NCBI GenBank assembly: GCA_035041965.1 | Contig: JAPYMA010001288.1 | Span: 62,001-126,000, forward strand | Source: Anisakis pegreffii | Taxonomy: Eukaryota > Nematoda > Chromadorea > Rhabditida > Anisakidae | Direction of reading: 5' to 3' | DNA length: 64,000 bases | Part shown: positions 26,577-37,345 of the stretch, in pieces | How positions within the stretch are numbered: position 1 is the first letter of the stretch | How the letters are laid out: every line of letters starts with the position of its first letter | The notes under the pieces: model-generated | Told to the model about the DNA's origin: nothing | The model's input: the letters and a program-made list of their open reading frames with translations, nothing else | Databases searched by the model: none | Translations under genes and position numbers: made by a program

Positions 26577-28454
26577 GAAAGTTGATTTGACCCATGCAAT
26601 CACATCTTGTTACTTGATCAATTCAAAGCAAATTGGATGATTTTCTTAAGGAATATTTTTTTCACGCTTATACTCGAACTCAAGTAAAAGGTACTCTACG
26701 GTTATAAAAAGCAGTATGCGTAATTGTGTGCAACTTATAATTACTACGAAATTTGATAGCTATATGCCCAAGAAACATGACGTATATCATGAACGTTAAG
26801 TGCCTAATCGAAAGAGAAAATCAATGTAGATCGTTCCTTCTCGTAAAATGCTTTACACCTAATAGAGCATTAATTCTCCTTCCGGCAATCTATGCTAATT
26901 TCTAGGCCGTTGTCCTCATGAATAAGATAGTTGTTAACTTTGTCGTTGATGTGTCACGCAGAAATTGAACTTATTTCTTGTTAGTTTTGATCTGTTCTGT
27001 GAATGGTGACTAACTATAAGGATAGACTGAGTGCAAAAAGTTATAATTTTTGCCACTGATGTAGTAAGTGTGGCAGTATTATGCTCATCTACACCACACT
27101 GGATGTTAGCATAGCAAGGTTTAAAACGATGTAAGACGATGTAAGAGGCTTAACGCAGTTTCTTACGGTATTTATAATTCAACATTTTGTAGATATCTGT
27201 ATGAAATATTTCGTAATGTTGGATGAAACGACTAGGTGAAATGGGCAGTTACAAGGATGGTAGATGTGAGATGAAATTCATCGTTGCTCGACTATACCGC
27301 ACATCATTTCAGTCCTCCGAATGATTCTTTTCGCTCAAAGAAACCTGCCTACCGTTCGACCTGGCTGGTTGTAAGAAAGGAACAAAGCGGTTGTAGAACT
27401 GGAGTTGTAGTCGACGATAATTTCTTAGATGAAACTACCATTTACAAACTCATATCTTTCTGTCTATCTAACATTCTCTTGTTCTCGTATTATATTAGCT
27501 CTATTCAAATACCGTTACATTATTTCACTCACTCACGCAACTAATATTAAACAGTTGTAATAAAAATATTTCCTTCTCTTTTTCCACTACATATTTAATT
27601 TAATTAATAGTTTTTACAAATTGTATCTGTCTACCTCCTCTCGTCAACACTAAAATTTGCTTGTCTGATAGATATGATGATGACGATAGCCAGCACCTAC
27701 CGAATAGCATTTTACATTCTTTCCTTCACTATCAATAGATAGATATACTGTTATTGTTCTATGATTGCAGTTCACTCACTATTTTCTCTGCATTCAAACT
27801 GTTCACTATCGTCAACATACGGCAGCGATTGAGCGGTATTGATTTATTATGTAAACGCATTGCATAATTCACCCATTTGCACACTCACTCATTCGATGGT
27901 TTATCATACATTACTCTTGGAAGTAATAAAGCAAACATCAGTAGGAATGGAATGGTGTTTTCTTGAAATTACGGTTCGATTTTAGCTGATTAAATTCTAA
28001 TTGAGTTTTTTTGCTGAGTTGACATTTAATTCAACGCCGTAATTTTTGTTGATTGATTCATGAATGTGAAAGGATCATTGTTGAATGGCCTTACGATTAG
28101 GATTACAGAAATCAGTTTCCAAGGAGTCAAAATTAACAATTAAAGTCAGACTGAAAAGAAATCAAAACGTGAAAAGAACGATGTTACGGAAAGTTTCATG
28201 ATATTTCATGATACATGTATATTTGCGAACACTAAAGACATCAAATACGGAATGCATCGCAGATCTTTTCATTGTTTTATTCTCAAATGGAAATCTGTTG
28301 AAAGTCGAGGATCAATCTCCGTTTTAATGAACGAATTTTTAAATGTTTCGGGAAACTTCTTCAAATGTATTGTTCTCCTCTCGATTCCTCTCTTTTCATC
28401 TTCCTAATATCTTCCCGTTTTCTTTACTGCTTTTATCAACTACTTCCACCGCAG

Positions 28455-28531
28455 TCGTAGAACTCGGCATCGGTGATATACGACAACTAGCGGGTGTCGT
28501 TCCATTTGATAATTTTGCGCAGATTCAGTCA
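28455..28531 (+). CDS. Possible isolated coding exon, unrecognised
   Basis: After the acceptor CTTCCACCGCAG the only frame without a stop encodes VVELGIGDIRQLAG and VVPFDNFAQIQS before a GTCTTT donor. Codon usage looks coding, and the peptide is more protein-like than its surroundings. It would need a phase-1 exon upstream, which I could not identify. It may belong to a gene with long introns spread over this interval, or be chance. Confidence 0.22.
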
Positions 28532-30058
28532 GTCTTTCTCAAAATCTTACTTCAGTGTGCTATTGTTGTACTTAATTTAATGCGAACTTTTTATTAATTA
28601 TCCTCTCATACTATTTAATTTTTCTTCTCGTAAAAAATAATTTTTATGAATCCCATTCGAATTCGTTCAAATTTCACTCTCATCTTCTTTTATTCAACTG
28701 TACTAACTATAAGCATGCCATCCAGGAGAACAGCGAATATAGGGTTCAGAACATAATGCTAAAATTCCTTTAGGTATTATTCAATAATTATCAATTCTCA
28801 TTAGTTAACTTTATTGGTCAAAGCCAGTATATGTATTCTTACATGAGGGAGGTGTGTGTTCGCGTGACAAACAAGCAGTGTGCTGTTGAATGGTTTTCAA
28901 AACACACGAGGCTGATGTCATTTTGTGGTTTAGTTGTGTGCTTTTCCAAATGCACTAGGCGAAAGTTCTTATAGAAAATGATCATTTACATATTACATCA
29001 TTCACATGTTGATCGTCCTGAGAAATCATTTCTAAGTAGCGTTTTTATTGGCTTATCATATAGAAGTACCTGAAGGTGATGACATTTGATGTCATCGCTT
29101 TTCACACTGCTGGCAAGGTGATTGCACTGGGATGAGTAAGCCAATTCAGTAACATTAAATTTTGTTGATTGATTGAGTAGTAATTGAAAAGATCCTTTAC
29201 GTTTTATGAAAGTATTTATTTTCTCGAACGCATATCGTAGTCGGATCTGATTATTCAAAAGCATAATCAAGTTCAACCCACGGGCATATTTTCTTGGTGG
29301 AATTAATGTGACATGTATAATAACAACAGTAATCTTAAAGAACAATAATATTGCCTTCAGGGCCACCATATCTTCGGAAGTAGTTATCTTGTGAGGAAGT
29401 TGTCGTACATTGTTGCTCGTATGAGTGGTATAGGCGACCCATCGGCCAGTAGTCCGTTGCCTATCCCTGTTTCTGTCTCTCTCCACATCGACCGTTCGTA
29501 ATAATGCATTGTCGAATGCAGTTTGTGACGTTAGTTGTATGTCTCAGTCGCATGTGCGCTATTGAGATCGCTGCCGATTTTAGGTTATGGAGTAATCGTA
29601 ATGCTGAATTCGCAGCACAAAATTACTTTGAGCGATCATCTCCGTTTCATTTACATATTGTATTCATCATTGTTGTTCTGAATTGTCCACTTATGAATGG
29701 TAATAAATGCAATCGTTCATTCACCAGAACTGTATTAAGTGTTCACGTAAACAGTTGAACACTTCTTCGTCAATTAATGGTTACTTTTGTAATCTTTTAC
29801 GGAAACAAATGAAATTATTGGCTCTTTAATTTATACTTATCTTTGATTTTGCGCGACATGCAACTGACGAAAATAATGTAAGCCTGATTTTGTTATAGTA
29901 AGTCAGTTCGTGTTTTCCTAGAGTTAGAAAATCACAATTGAGTTTTTGCTATTGTATTCACTCTTTTTTTACAGTTCGACTGATCTCTTCTGTATTGTAA
30001 AATTGCTATTATTATCATCTGCGGGTACGATAATATTATAGTAAATGATACTATCGAG

Positions 30059-30162
30059 TAGTGGTGCAAAGGATTTCGAGGATCGGGGAATTTCACGGAT
30101 TTTCCCTCGAAAATCCCGGTTTCCTCCGTCCCTGACATTTTTCCCGTCCCCGCACCATTCTA
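30059..30162. mobile_element. 104-bp hAT-like mini-element with TAG...CTA ends
   Basis: The left end is TAGTGGTGCAAAGG; the right end, reverse-complemented, is TAGAATGGTGCGGGGACGGG. The flanks are CTATCGAG (30051-30058) and CTATCTAG (30163-30170), an 8-bp target duplication with one mismatch. The interior is made of repeated ATCGGGGAAT, AATCCCGG, TTTCCCGTCCCC type words in both orientations. Such GC-rich subterminal word repeats and TAG termini are known in small non-autonomous hAT elements. It carries no coding capacity. Confidence 0.75.
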
Positions 30163-30378
30163 CTATCTAGTGATATAGGCCGTTGGCTACTTCTTTTGAT
30201 TAAAGACATGATATTAAAATACAACTGATGAAATATGGTGCTGATTATTTTATATTGTTGTAAATGGTGTTGGTAATAACAATAATGATAGTGCCTCGTA
30301 AAGGTTAAGCTGACAAATATTGCTCTAATATTGTTAGCTAACCAGGGTGATAGTATCACGGTGGAATAAACAGATAAA

Positions 30379-30594
30379 AACACTTTAGCTGATAACGGGT
30401 GCCACTGCGCGCATGTGCTTAGATTACCACTTTGCCCCATGTCTATCTATGCAATTCGAAGTCAAATCAGGAGTATGCTTAAGCTTAGACTTATGCTTAG
30501 CCCAGTGATGAGGCTAATGCACAGCCTTCGACTTATGTATGAGCACACGAGCGTCTGTGATGGCGCGGTGGCGCCCATTATCAGCAAAAGTACC
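30379..30594. mobile_element. MITE copy B, 216 bp, with perfect 8-bp target-site duplication
   Basis: Same family as the copy at 26364. The left end is AACACTTTAGCTGATAACGG; the right end, reverse-complemented, is GGTACTTTTGCTGATAATGG. It is flanked by perfect CAGATAAA at 30371-30378 and 30595-30602. The interior shares TGTGCTTAGATTACCACTTT and AGCCCAGTGATGAGGCTAAT with copy A. Open frames crossing it on the minus strand are shadows of the repeat. It lies about 1.6 kb upstream of the eIF5A start codon. Confidence 0.9.
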
Positions 30595-31018
30595 CAGATA
30601 AATTTTTCGATTATCGATTGCGAACGAGTTGCCAGTTTTGAGGCTTGCAGTTGGTTGTTAGGCCAATTGGTTCTCAGTCGAAAACGTATTTCAAAATGGC
30701 GCACTTTTAGTTTGTCGTAGACTGGTGTGCGTGTCAGCTCGTTTTAGACATGCGAATAGTCAGTTGATTGCGTTATGTGTGCTGATGTGTACATATAATA
30801 TATGGAATAAAACGGTGAGGTAACACTTACATCAGTTGAAGTGATGGTGTAGACGGCACTCGTTCTGTTCTTTTCTTCGTGTATTTATTTTCGCAATTCG
30901 CTACGCATTCGAACCTGAACGAACCAGGGAACGATTTAGGCCGAAAACAGTAATCAACAAGGAAGTGGTGTGAAACGTTTCAGAAAATCAGTAACGTCAG
31001 TCAAGCAACAGCCACATC

Positions 31019-32137
31019 GTTTTGTAGCATAAAGTTTCTGTTCGAACGCACAGTTTCGGTGGTAGCTGTCAAGTTGTGCGACGAAGTATTCTCATATTCA
31101 ATCATTTCATCAGCTGCATATTAGTTGATTGTTGCTTAGGGTATTATTCGTCGTCAACGATCCACGTTCGTGTTATTATTCCACTCGTTTTAATCGTTTC
31201 GTTGGATCAGTTTGGTTTGATTCCATACCCCTCCGGAAAGCTTCGGGTGTTACCGCGCATCAAATCTTATCTCCGCTTGTTGAAAGTCATGTTTATCTAG
31301 GATCCGTATGCAAACAGAACAACAGTCATCTGAGACGGCGTGCTCATTCTGCTAATTAAATATTTGGACATTCGCTTCATATTATCATTGTCATTATTTA
31401 CCGTATAATTTAATCTCTGTAAGTATCTATCATCAATCGTTCTTTTTTAACATAATTTGTTCGATTGATCTCGCTTGTTGATTTGCTCGTGCGCTGTATA
31501 CACTAACCATAAGATAAGCGTAGTTGTTTCATAATTCAATGATTCGGCTGCATTTTGCATAATCGAAATTATTCAAGTGATCACTTAGTGCGGCGATAAC
31601 AGGATGAATTGATTGAAAGCTCATTATTGTTGCTGAATCAAAAGCATCTCTGTCCGATAGTCACTCACTAACCTCCTTTTACACTAGCTAGATTGATCAT
31701 GTGTGTGTATGTATGCATACATATGTGTTTCTCATCGTTGCATAAAAACAGCAATCTGTATTTTCTCATAGTGTTATTGTTATTGGTCAACCTTTTCAAT
31801 TTAAACAAGAGCTTGATTACTTCTAACTAAAGTCGATGAATATTACTTGTTTCGTCGTAGTTAACGAAAAGAATCACGGCTTGGGAGAAATGGCTCAGCA
31901 GTCACAACTGTATATTTAAAGTGTTGATATTTGATGAGCGCTTTGTTTATTCTAATAATTCTTCCATCAAAGATGATTGATTGATATAATTGAAATGTGA
32001 AGAAGATGGTTCTGCATCCATTAATTTGGACTATTTTTCAAAGAATCACTAAGAGTGAATATAATAAACGAATAATGTTGAACTGTTATTAGTATTCATT
32101 TGGATCATCTATAAATGCTTAATGTATATTTTTGTAG
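31019..32137 (+). promoter_or_regulatory. Probable eIF5A leader: non-coding first exon and 5' UTR intron
   Basis: A consensus donor (AATCTCT|GTAAGTATC) lies at 31418/31419 and an acceptor (TTTTTGTAG) ends at 32137, only 16 bases before the eIF5A ATG. This implies a 719-bp intron in the 5' UTR. The upstream 30.7-31.4 kb contains no gene of its own. The transcription start cannot be placed from sequence, and trans-splicing of a leader at 32137 is the alternative. Confidence 0.45.
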
Positions 32138-32153
32138 AGCTCCACCAAGTAAC

Positions 32154-33350
32154 ATGACGGATCATGAGCATGATCATGATTTCCATACTGGAGATGCAGG
32201 AGCGGCTACAACGTTCCCTAAGCAGTGCTCTGCTTTGCGTAAAAACGAACATGTTATGATTAAAGGGCGTCCCTGTAAGGTATGATAACGAACTTGTTTA
32301 CAAATGCTTAAATTAAGATTTCGTGGATGGGTTGTGTCAATATGGACTGTGCAAAGCAATGTTTTAGCACAGGGTAAATGATCGATCGTTGAGTGATAGT
32401 AGTAAGCAAAATTAAATTTATGTTTACGTTGTGGATTGATCGATAAATTTATTGGAATGATTGAGTGAAATAAAATGTTGTTAAGGTGGTGGAAATGAGC
32501 ACCTCAAAGACGGGTAAACACGGTCATGCGAAGGTTCACCTTGTGGCAATAGATATCTTTACGGGTAAGAAACTCGAAGATATCTGCCCATCCACCCATA
32601 ATATGGATGTACCCGTCGTGAAACGTAAGGAATACCAGGTATGTGAACGTCATTTGTTGTTGGATTTGTTGTTTGTTGTTCCTTAGACGTTTCACTTTAT
32701 AATTTTCATTCACTCATTATTTGATTATTATTCGTTGATGACACATTGTTCTGTTACGGCAATATTATTGCTCACATTATCTTTTACTGCTAATTGAATT
32801 GCAAAGCGATGGAAATGAATTAAAAATCTTCATCTGAATTTATTTAACTTTCCTTATCCGATTAATTTTACAAATAAGTGAATTGCAATTGCCGGTGACA
32901 GTTAAGCAGTGTATCCATGCATACATCAAAAAGCCCCTTTTTCAGCTTCTTGCGATCAACGACGATGGCTATGTAAGTCTTATGGATCTAGATTCATGCG
33001 ATACGAAGGATGACCTTAAACTACCCGAGGGTGAGCTTGGTGATCAGATCAAACAGGCTTTCGAGAAAGACGAAACAGGCATTCTTGTATGTTGTTCGTT
33101 ACTGATTCGTGCTTTGATGTCATTATGATCGTCTGATCGCAGTTTCACTCGTATTGCAAAGTTATGCAGTTAGCGAAGGATGCGCTTTCGATATGCTGAG
33201 CCTTGACCTGTTATTTGCCGTTGATTTGTTACAATGTTTCTTTAAGCAAATGAAGTTTTAATTGTGAAACATTTTTTACAGTGTCTTGTGGTATCGGCGT
33301 GTGGTGAGGAGATGATTCTCGGATTCAAGAATATGCCAAATAAGGATTAG
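32154..33350 (+). CDS. Eukaryotic translation initiation factor 5A (eIF5A; IFF-1/IFF-2-like)
   Basis: Four exons: 32154-32279, 32486-32638, 32946-33086, 33282-33350; all phase 0; 162 residues, a normal length for the family. eIF5A is the only hypusinated protein; it binds the ribosome near the P and E sites and promotes peptide-bond formation at difficult sequences and termination. The hypusination loop [12 protein letters not shown] is intact, with the modified lysine predicted at residue 53. Other conserved blocks are [61 protein letters not shown] and the end [15 protein letters not shown]. Splice acceptors are TTTTCAG, TTTACAG and, less typically, GTTAAG before exon 2. The ATG is the first in frame and gives the usual acidic, His-rich N-terminus. 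A 5' UTR intron is likely. Confidence 0.97.
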
Positions 33351-34746
33351 TTGTTGAGGAGAGTCGGATTTGTTGTTTTGGTTTGGTTTGAATTGGCTTG
33401 GTTTATGATGAATGGTTGATTGTTGGTGAAAGGGGCTTATGGCACGCGTTTGCGACGGTGTGAACTCTCTCTTTGACCGCTTTTTTGTTATCTTTTGTCG
33501 ATGATATTTGTTTGTTTCATTGCCGGATTTCATTAATTATAGATGAAAACTTTTTTATATTATAATGCTTTGTCTTGCAGCATCGCGCCTAAGAGTTCTA
33601 TTGCAGTGGAACAGATTTTTTATGATAATTGTTTTCATTACCACATCTTGTTTTGCGCGTTAAACTATTGTTTTTAGGCGAAGTTTAAAGGTTCAAGCAA
33701 TTTTCCGATAGAAATTGTTTGAAATGCGCATTTGATAACGAATTTTGATTTCCATAATATTGGAAATAGGTGATTGAACCTATTTATCATTATTATGGTT
33801 GTTATTATTAGATGAGATTCATATTTTCGTTATAAGTTGGAAGTTGTTGTTTTTTTTCTACACAGAGAGAAGCCTAAAGAGAACTGAATTTATCTGTTTT
33901 TCCTGTTTCATTTGTTGTTCATTCGCAGTTTTTTTTTTGTATTCTGTCTGCTCGTTTTATAATCCTTTTTTTCTCGTAATCCCAATAAATTGTTTTGTTA
34001 TCGTTCATCATCATTGAAGTGAAGAATTCAGATTCGATTTGAACTGAATTGAATTTGGTTGAATGACGACGTTGCTTGATGAATAAATGAGAACGACGTT
34101 TCTGAAGTCTCTTAATCATCAATACCAATAACACCGTTGCCCACATGTATCGTTCAAGTGCAACAAATTAACACCATCCGCATTGCACCCAGTCTTCGAA
34201 GGAAAGCAAGGAACACAGCCGAACTGAAATCTTTACACTTGCATCTGACATGGTGAAGTCCGCTGGATTACTAATTTGGAGTGTGCAAATATCAGCTAGA
34301 TTAGGTTGCGATGCTATTATATAGCAACAATATTGCAGCCTTGTCCTGTTATTTGTATAATGAGAGGAATAATGATAGCTAACCGCAAAACGTTGCTTTT
34401 TTCATTGGTGTCATCACTGTGATGGTAATCGTAAGATGAGTTGTTTGGCTGAAATTGGTTGGTATCATAACTTGGTGAGAACAGTTGATGCTTTCACAAA
34501 GGGAATGATGGTCGCATTCTTTTAGTTTTGTGGGAAAGGTAAGCTTCAGTCGTAAAATAACAGCAACGTAATGGTGGTGGATCAAAGGTGGGACTTGTTC
34601 ATGGAACAGGAATGGACTGATTGATATTTGAGGATTTTTAATATCAAAGTAAAATTGTGTACGATGGAAATATTGAGGTGATTTGAACAACCAAACGATC
34701 TCCTCTGCCACGAAAGCAGAGGACCCTCGCAGGAAATCCTGACATT

Positions 34747-35130
34747 TTGCATTCTTCTCTTGCCGAATTCCTCCCCGTCTTGTTCCTAACCCTAATAACG
34801 ACTAAGCTAAGCCCGCAAATATCAACAAACCCTTTACTAATAACGGACCAAAACTTTATTATCCATGATAAATATGAACAATACCAACAAAATCTCATAA
34901 TCGAAAGCCGAAGTTACTTTGAAATTGTTGGCATTCCAAGCGTCCCAATCGGATTAAATGTAATAATTTTGTCAAATAATGTGACTAGAGTGTCCCAAGA
35001 TGGATGTGGTAGTCAAAATAGGGAATGTGGTAGTCGAAGTAGGCTATATTGCCCAAAGGAAGCAATGCTTACCCTGAAGGGACTTGCTCGTTACCACGTA
35101 CCACACCTACCAAAGATGGTAAATGAATGA
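34747..35130 (+). CDS. Unrecognised 127-residue ORF with signal-peptide-like start
   Basis: Single open frame. The start (MHSSLAEFLPVLFLTLITTK) resembles a signal peptide or anchor. The middle (SYFEIVGIPSVPIGLNVIIL) is hydrophobic, and a Cys-containing repeat GCGSQNRECGSRSRLYC follows, produced by a local direct repeat TGTGGTAGTC. There is no intron, no known domain and no supporting neighbour. Overlapping minus-strand frames are also open, so coding status is doubtful. Confidence 0.22.
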   Translation: MHSSLAEFLPVLFLTLITTKLSPQISTNPLLITDQNFIIHDKYEQYQQNLIIESRSYFEIVGIPSVPIGLNVIILSNNVTRVSQDGCGSQNRECGSRSRLYCPKEAMLTLKGLARYHVPHLPKMVNE

Positions 35131-35269
35131 CTCTTTTGAACTTGCATTATCATTATCAGAGGAGAAGTATAATTATCAGAAGTGAGGGAATTGCTGTATT
35201 GAAATTGTTGGAAGGAGGAATGGTGATTTACCGTGCGGTTGAAGATGGGAGCGGAACGCAATGACATGA

Positions 35270-35440
35270 GAACTAGTGTGGTTTGGAGATCGGGAATTTC
35301 GGGGACCCCTTTCAAAATCTCCGTTCCCGACTATTTTGAGCTGACGACATTTTCAGGGTCCCCAGTTTTTCCCGTCCCCAACCGGGGAATTCCCCGAAAA
35401 TTTTCTTTGAATTCCCCGGTTTTCCTCGAAAGTGAAATTT
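35270..35440. repeat. GC-rich self-similar island (GGGAATTCCCC words)
   Basis: Multiple variants of GATCGGGAATTTCGGGGACC, GTTCCCGAC, GGTCCCCAG, CCGGGGAATTCCCCG occur in both orientations over about 170 bases. The left edge (CTAGTGTGGTTTGGAGATCG) is TAG-like, as in the 30059 element. I could not define a right terminus or target duplication. It belongs to the same class as the islands at 10570, 36515, 41370 and 49230. Confidence 0.45.
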
Positions 35441-36602
35441 TTGTTGCTATGTGGTGGAGTTGGGAATGTATGTCGCGACTGGTGAGTTATGAATCATAAG
35501 GATGTTAATAACATGCAGGAGTTTAATCTTTAATGAAGGAAGCGATGATGAAAGAAGTGTATGGGATAGTGCTGTGACATTCGATTCAAAATGATATTAC
35601 TTATTAGCAGATATCACACAAGGAAATCTTTCGCAATGCACACATGTGAACGAGTAGGAGAAAGGAAGCCTTATCCCATCAGGAACTTTCTTTGTCTCTT
35701 CATGAATATAAATATGCAAAAGCCTTCCGATTGGCTGAATTCACCATAAGCCGTGATTATATTAATTTTAAGCGACAAATCATAACATCTGATAATGTTT
35801 ATTTTGAATGATTTTGCTTTATCGCTATCTTAATTTTATTACAGTGGACTCGTGGAAATCATACACATGAATGTTTTCACGATGAACACTAAAACTTTTA
35901 TTCAGGTGACCATATTCCTGAAATTCACGGGCCAGTGACTAATGATAAGTGAGGTTCCGCAAAAAACAACTTGCGACCTTGGTAATTTTGCATTTTAGGT
36001 TGGTGAATTCAAAGCGGCATTTCGTTCACATTCGCAGTTGAATTTGATGGAACTGCATTGTAGATTCGCAGTTACCGCTTTTCTAATCTAAGGATTGGTT
36101 ATTTGAACGTTTTTTCATCAAAAAAACTGTTTTCAATGTCCTGCTAGTTCAAGTTCAAAAGTTCCATTTTCGAGGAAATTCGGGAATTTATCTTCGAGGT
36201 CGATTTCACCAATGCCTGCTTTGTGTGCGGTTGTAGCCTTACAATCGAACTTTAAGCTCATCTATTCAAAATGTTGTGGCTGTGTTCGTGGTTGGGCATT
36301 TGGCCTGGTTCACATGATGTAGCGGCCACCTCTGAGAACACTCAAGAGTATCAGCTCTTAGTGTTCGTGAGTTGCTCGATTCCCTCGGCCCTACTTTCGG
36401 TGGTTTCGGTGGTACTTCATTTCATAATTTGTGAACATATTATGTACACATTATAAATTCTTGGTTTCGATCAAGTTTAGGCCTTGATCAATGAACTTAT
36501 CAAGAACATGCAACTAGTGTTTGCACGGGATCCCAAGAATCCCGAATCCCGGCTTTTGAATCTCGATCCCGATCCCGGGATCCATAACACAAGTCATTTT
36601 GT

Positions 36603-37115
36603 GTGAATTTGATACTATACCGATCACGAATGCAGCGTAAATCATTCCCAGCTCATTCAAATGCACTTATATTTGTTGTTTACCACCCACATGGTAATCA
36701 AAAGGTTCTTCTGGTGAAGATTAACGAGTGCAGAATACCAGCTTCAATGCATTTGATGAGACGTATGAACTATCCCGATTACAGTCAGAAGGGAACAGGT
36801 TATAAGGGGTATAAGATCACGAAAGAAAATATTATGGAATTGGCAGTGATTTTATCTTCGAGGTTGCTCGGTGCAAGTAGTAAAAATGATGATAAGTCAA
36901 AGTCTAACCCATCGATGGCAACTGATTCATCCAAAGACGAGAATGAACATGATATTGATTTCTCAAAGAAAATAGAATTGATGATGAATCCGCAAAGTTC
37001 CATAAGTTGTGAAAAAAGTAATGACACGAACAGCAAAGTAATCTCTGAAATGCATTTGTTCCATGTGACGAAGAAAGGGGTGGCGAGTAGTGATGTCTCT
37101 ATACCACGTTTTTGA
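36603..37115 (+). CDS. Unrecognised 170-residue ORF within the inverted-terminus element
   Basis: Uninterrupted ATG frame of 513 bases. The first half is compact (VVYHPHGNQKVLLVKINEC, then YKGYKITKENIMELAVILSS) and the second half is low-complexity, Ser/Asp/Lys-rich. There is no HTH, BED finger or hAT dimerisation motif that I recognise, so it is not demonstrably a transposase. Its last codons (ASSDVSIPRF) run into the following repeat block, suggesting the natural 3' end is lost or spliced away. It may be an exon of a captured host gene, or a relic. Confidence 0.35.
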   Translation: MNLILYRSRMQRKSFPAHSNALIFVVYHPHGNQKVLLVKINECRIPASMHLMRRMNYPDYSQKGTGYKGYKITKENIMELAVILSSRLLGASSKNDDKSKSNPSMATDSSKDENEHDIDFSKKIELMMNPQSSISCEKSNDTNSKVISEMHLFHVTKKGVASSDVSIPRF

Positions 37116-37345
37116 AAACTGTTCTATTCTGTTCGATTCCGCTCCAAAATGGTTCTATTCTATTTTATCTTATGCGTTCCTCGTTTGAGACCTGTTCTAT
37201 TCTAGTCTATGCTATCCCCCCCCTCTTAAACTGTGCTATACTGTTCTAACTGTTCTATTCTGTTCTTTTGGGCCCGAAACGGCTCTATTATGTTCCAAAC
37301 TGTTCCTTCCTCATTTGCGAACTATTCTATTCTATTCCATGGAAC
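37116..37345. repeat. Low-complexity TTCTATTCTGTTC repeat block
   Basis: Degenerate copies of CTGTTCTATTCTGTTC and CGTTCCTCGTTTGAGAC words run for about 230 bases and end with the inverted word GGAACAGAACAG. The self-similar but non-periodic structure is like the GC-rich islands in this window, with a different word composition. Confidence 0.5.

Larger units (their letters stand above)
18385..31018. other. Gene-poor 12.6-kb interval with scattered weak exon candidates and mobile elements
   Basis: No recognised family is encoded here. It holds the SSBP 3' UTR at the left and probably the eIF5A promoter at the right. Listed separately are two inverted-repeat elements at 26364 and 30379, a 104-bp element at 30059, and exon candidates at 25897 and 28455. 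A 162-residue minus-strand frame at 28998-29486 and an 86-residue plus-strand frame at 27284-27544 are open but match nothing I know; the latter has a good donor (GTAAGAAAG) at 27380. Pyrimidine-rich stretches at 20690-21120 and 21820-22040 yield hydrophobic low-complexity frames that look non-coding. Confidence 0.5.
33351..36514. other. Intergenic interval with one weak ORF and a GC-rich island
   Basis: This begins with the eIF5A 3' UTR; a CCCAATAAATT at about 33980-33990 could be a poly(A) signal but is 630 bases downstream. A 127-residue plus-strand frame (34747-35130) and a GC-rich island (about 35270-35440) are listed separately. I see nothing else supported. Confidence 0.45.

Noticed and set aside
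28998..29486. 162-residue minus-strand ORF
   Set aside because: Open and fairly long, but composition is not clearly coding and no motif or splice partner was seen; left as a note in the interval entry.
30462..30704. Peptides sharing CISLITGLS-type segments at 26409-26603 and 30462-30704 (minus) looked like a protein family
   Set aside because: Both lie across copies of the same MITE; the similarity is repeat DNA read in one frame, not coding conservation.
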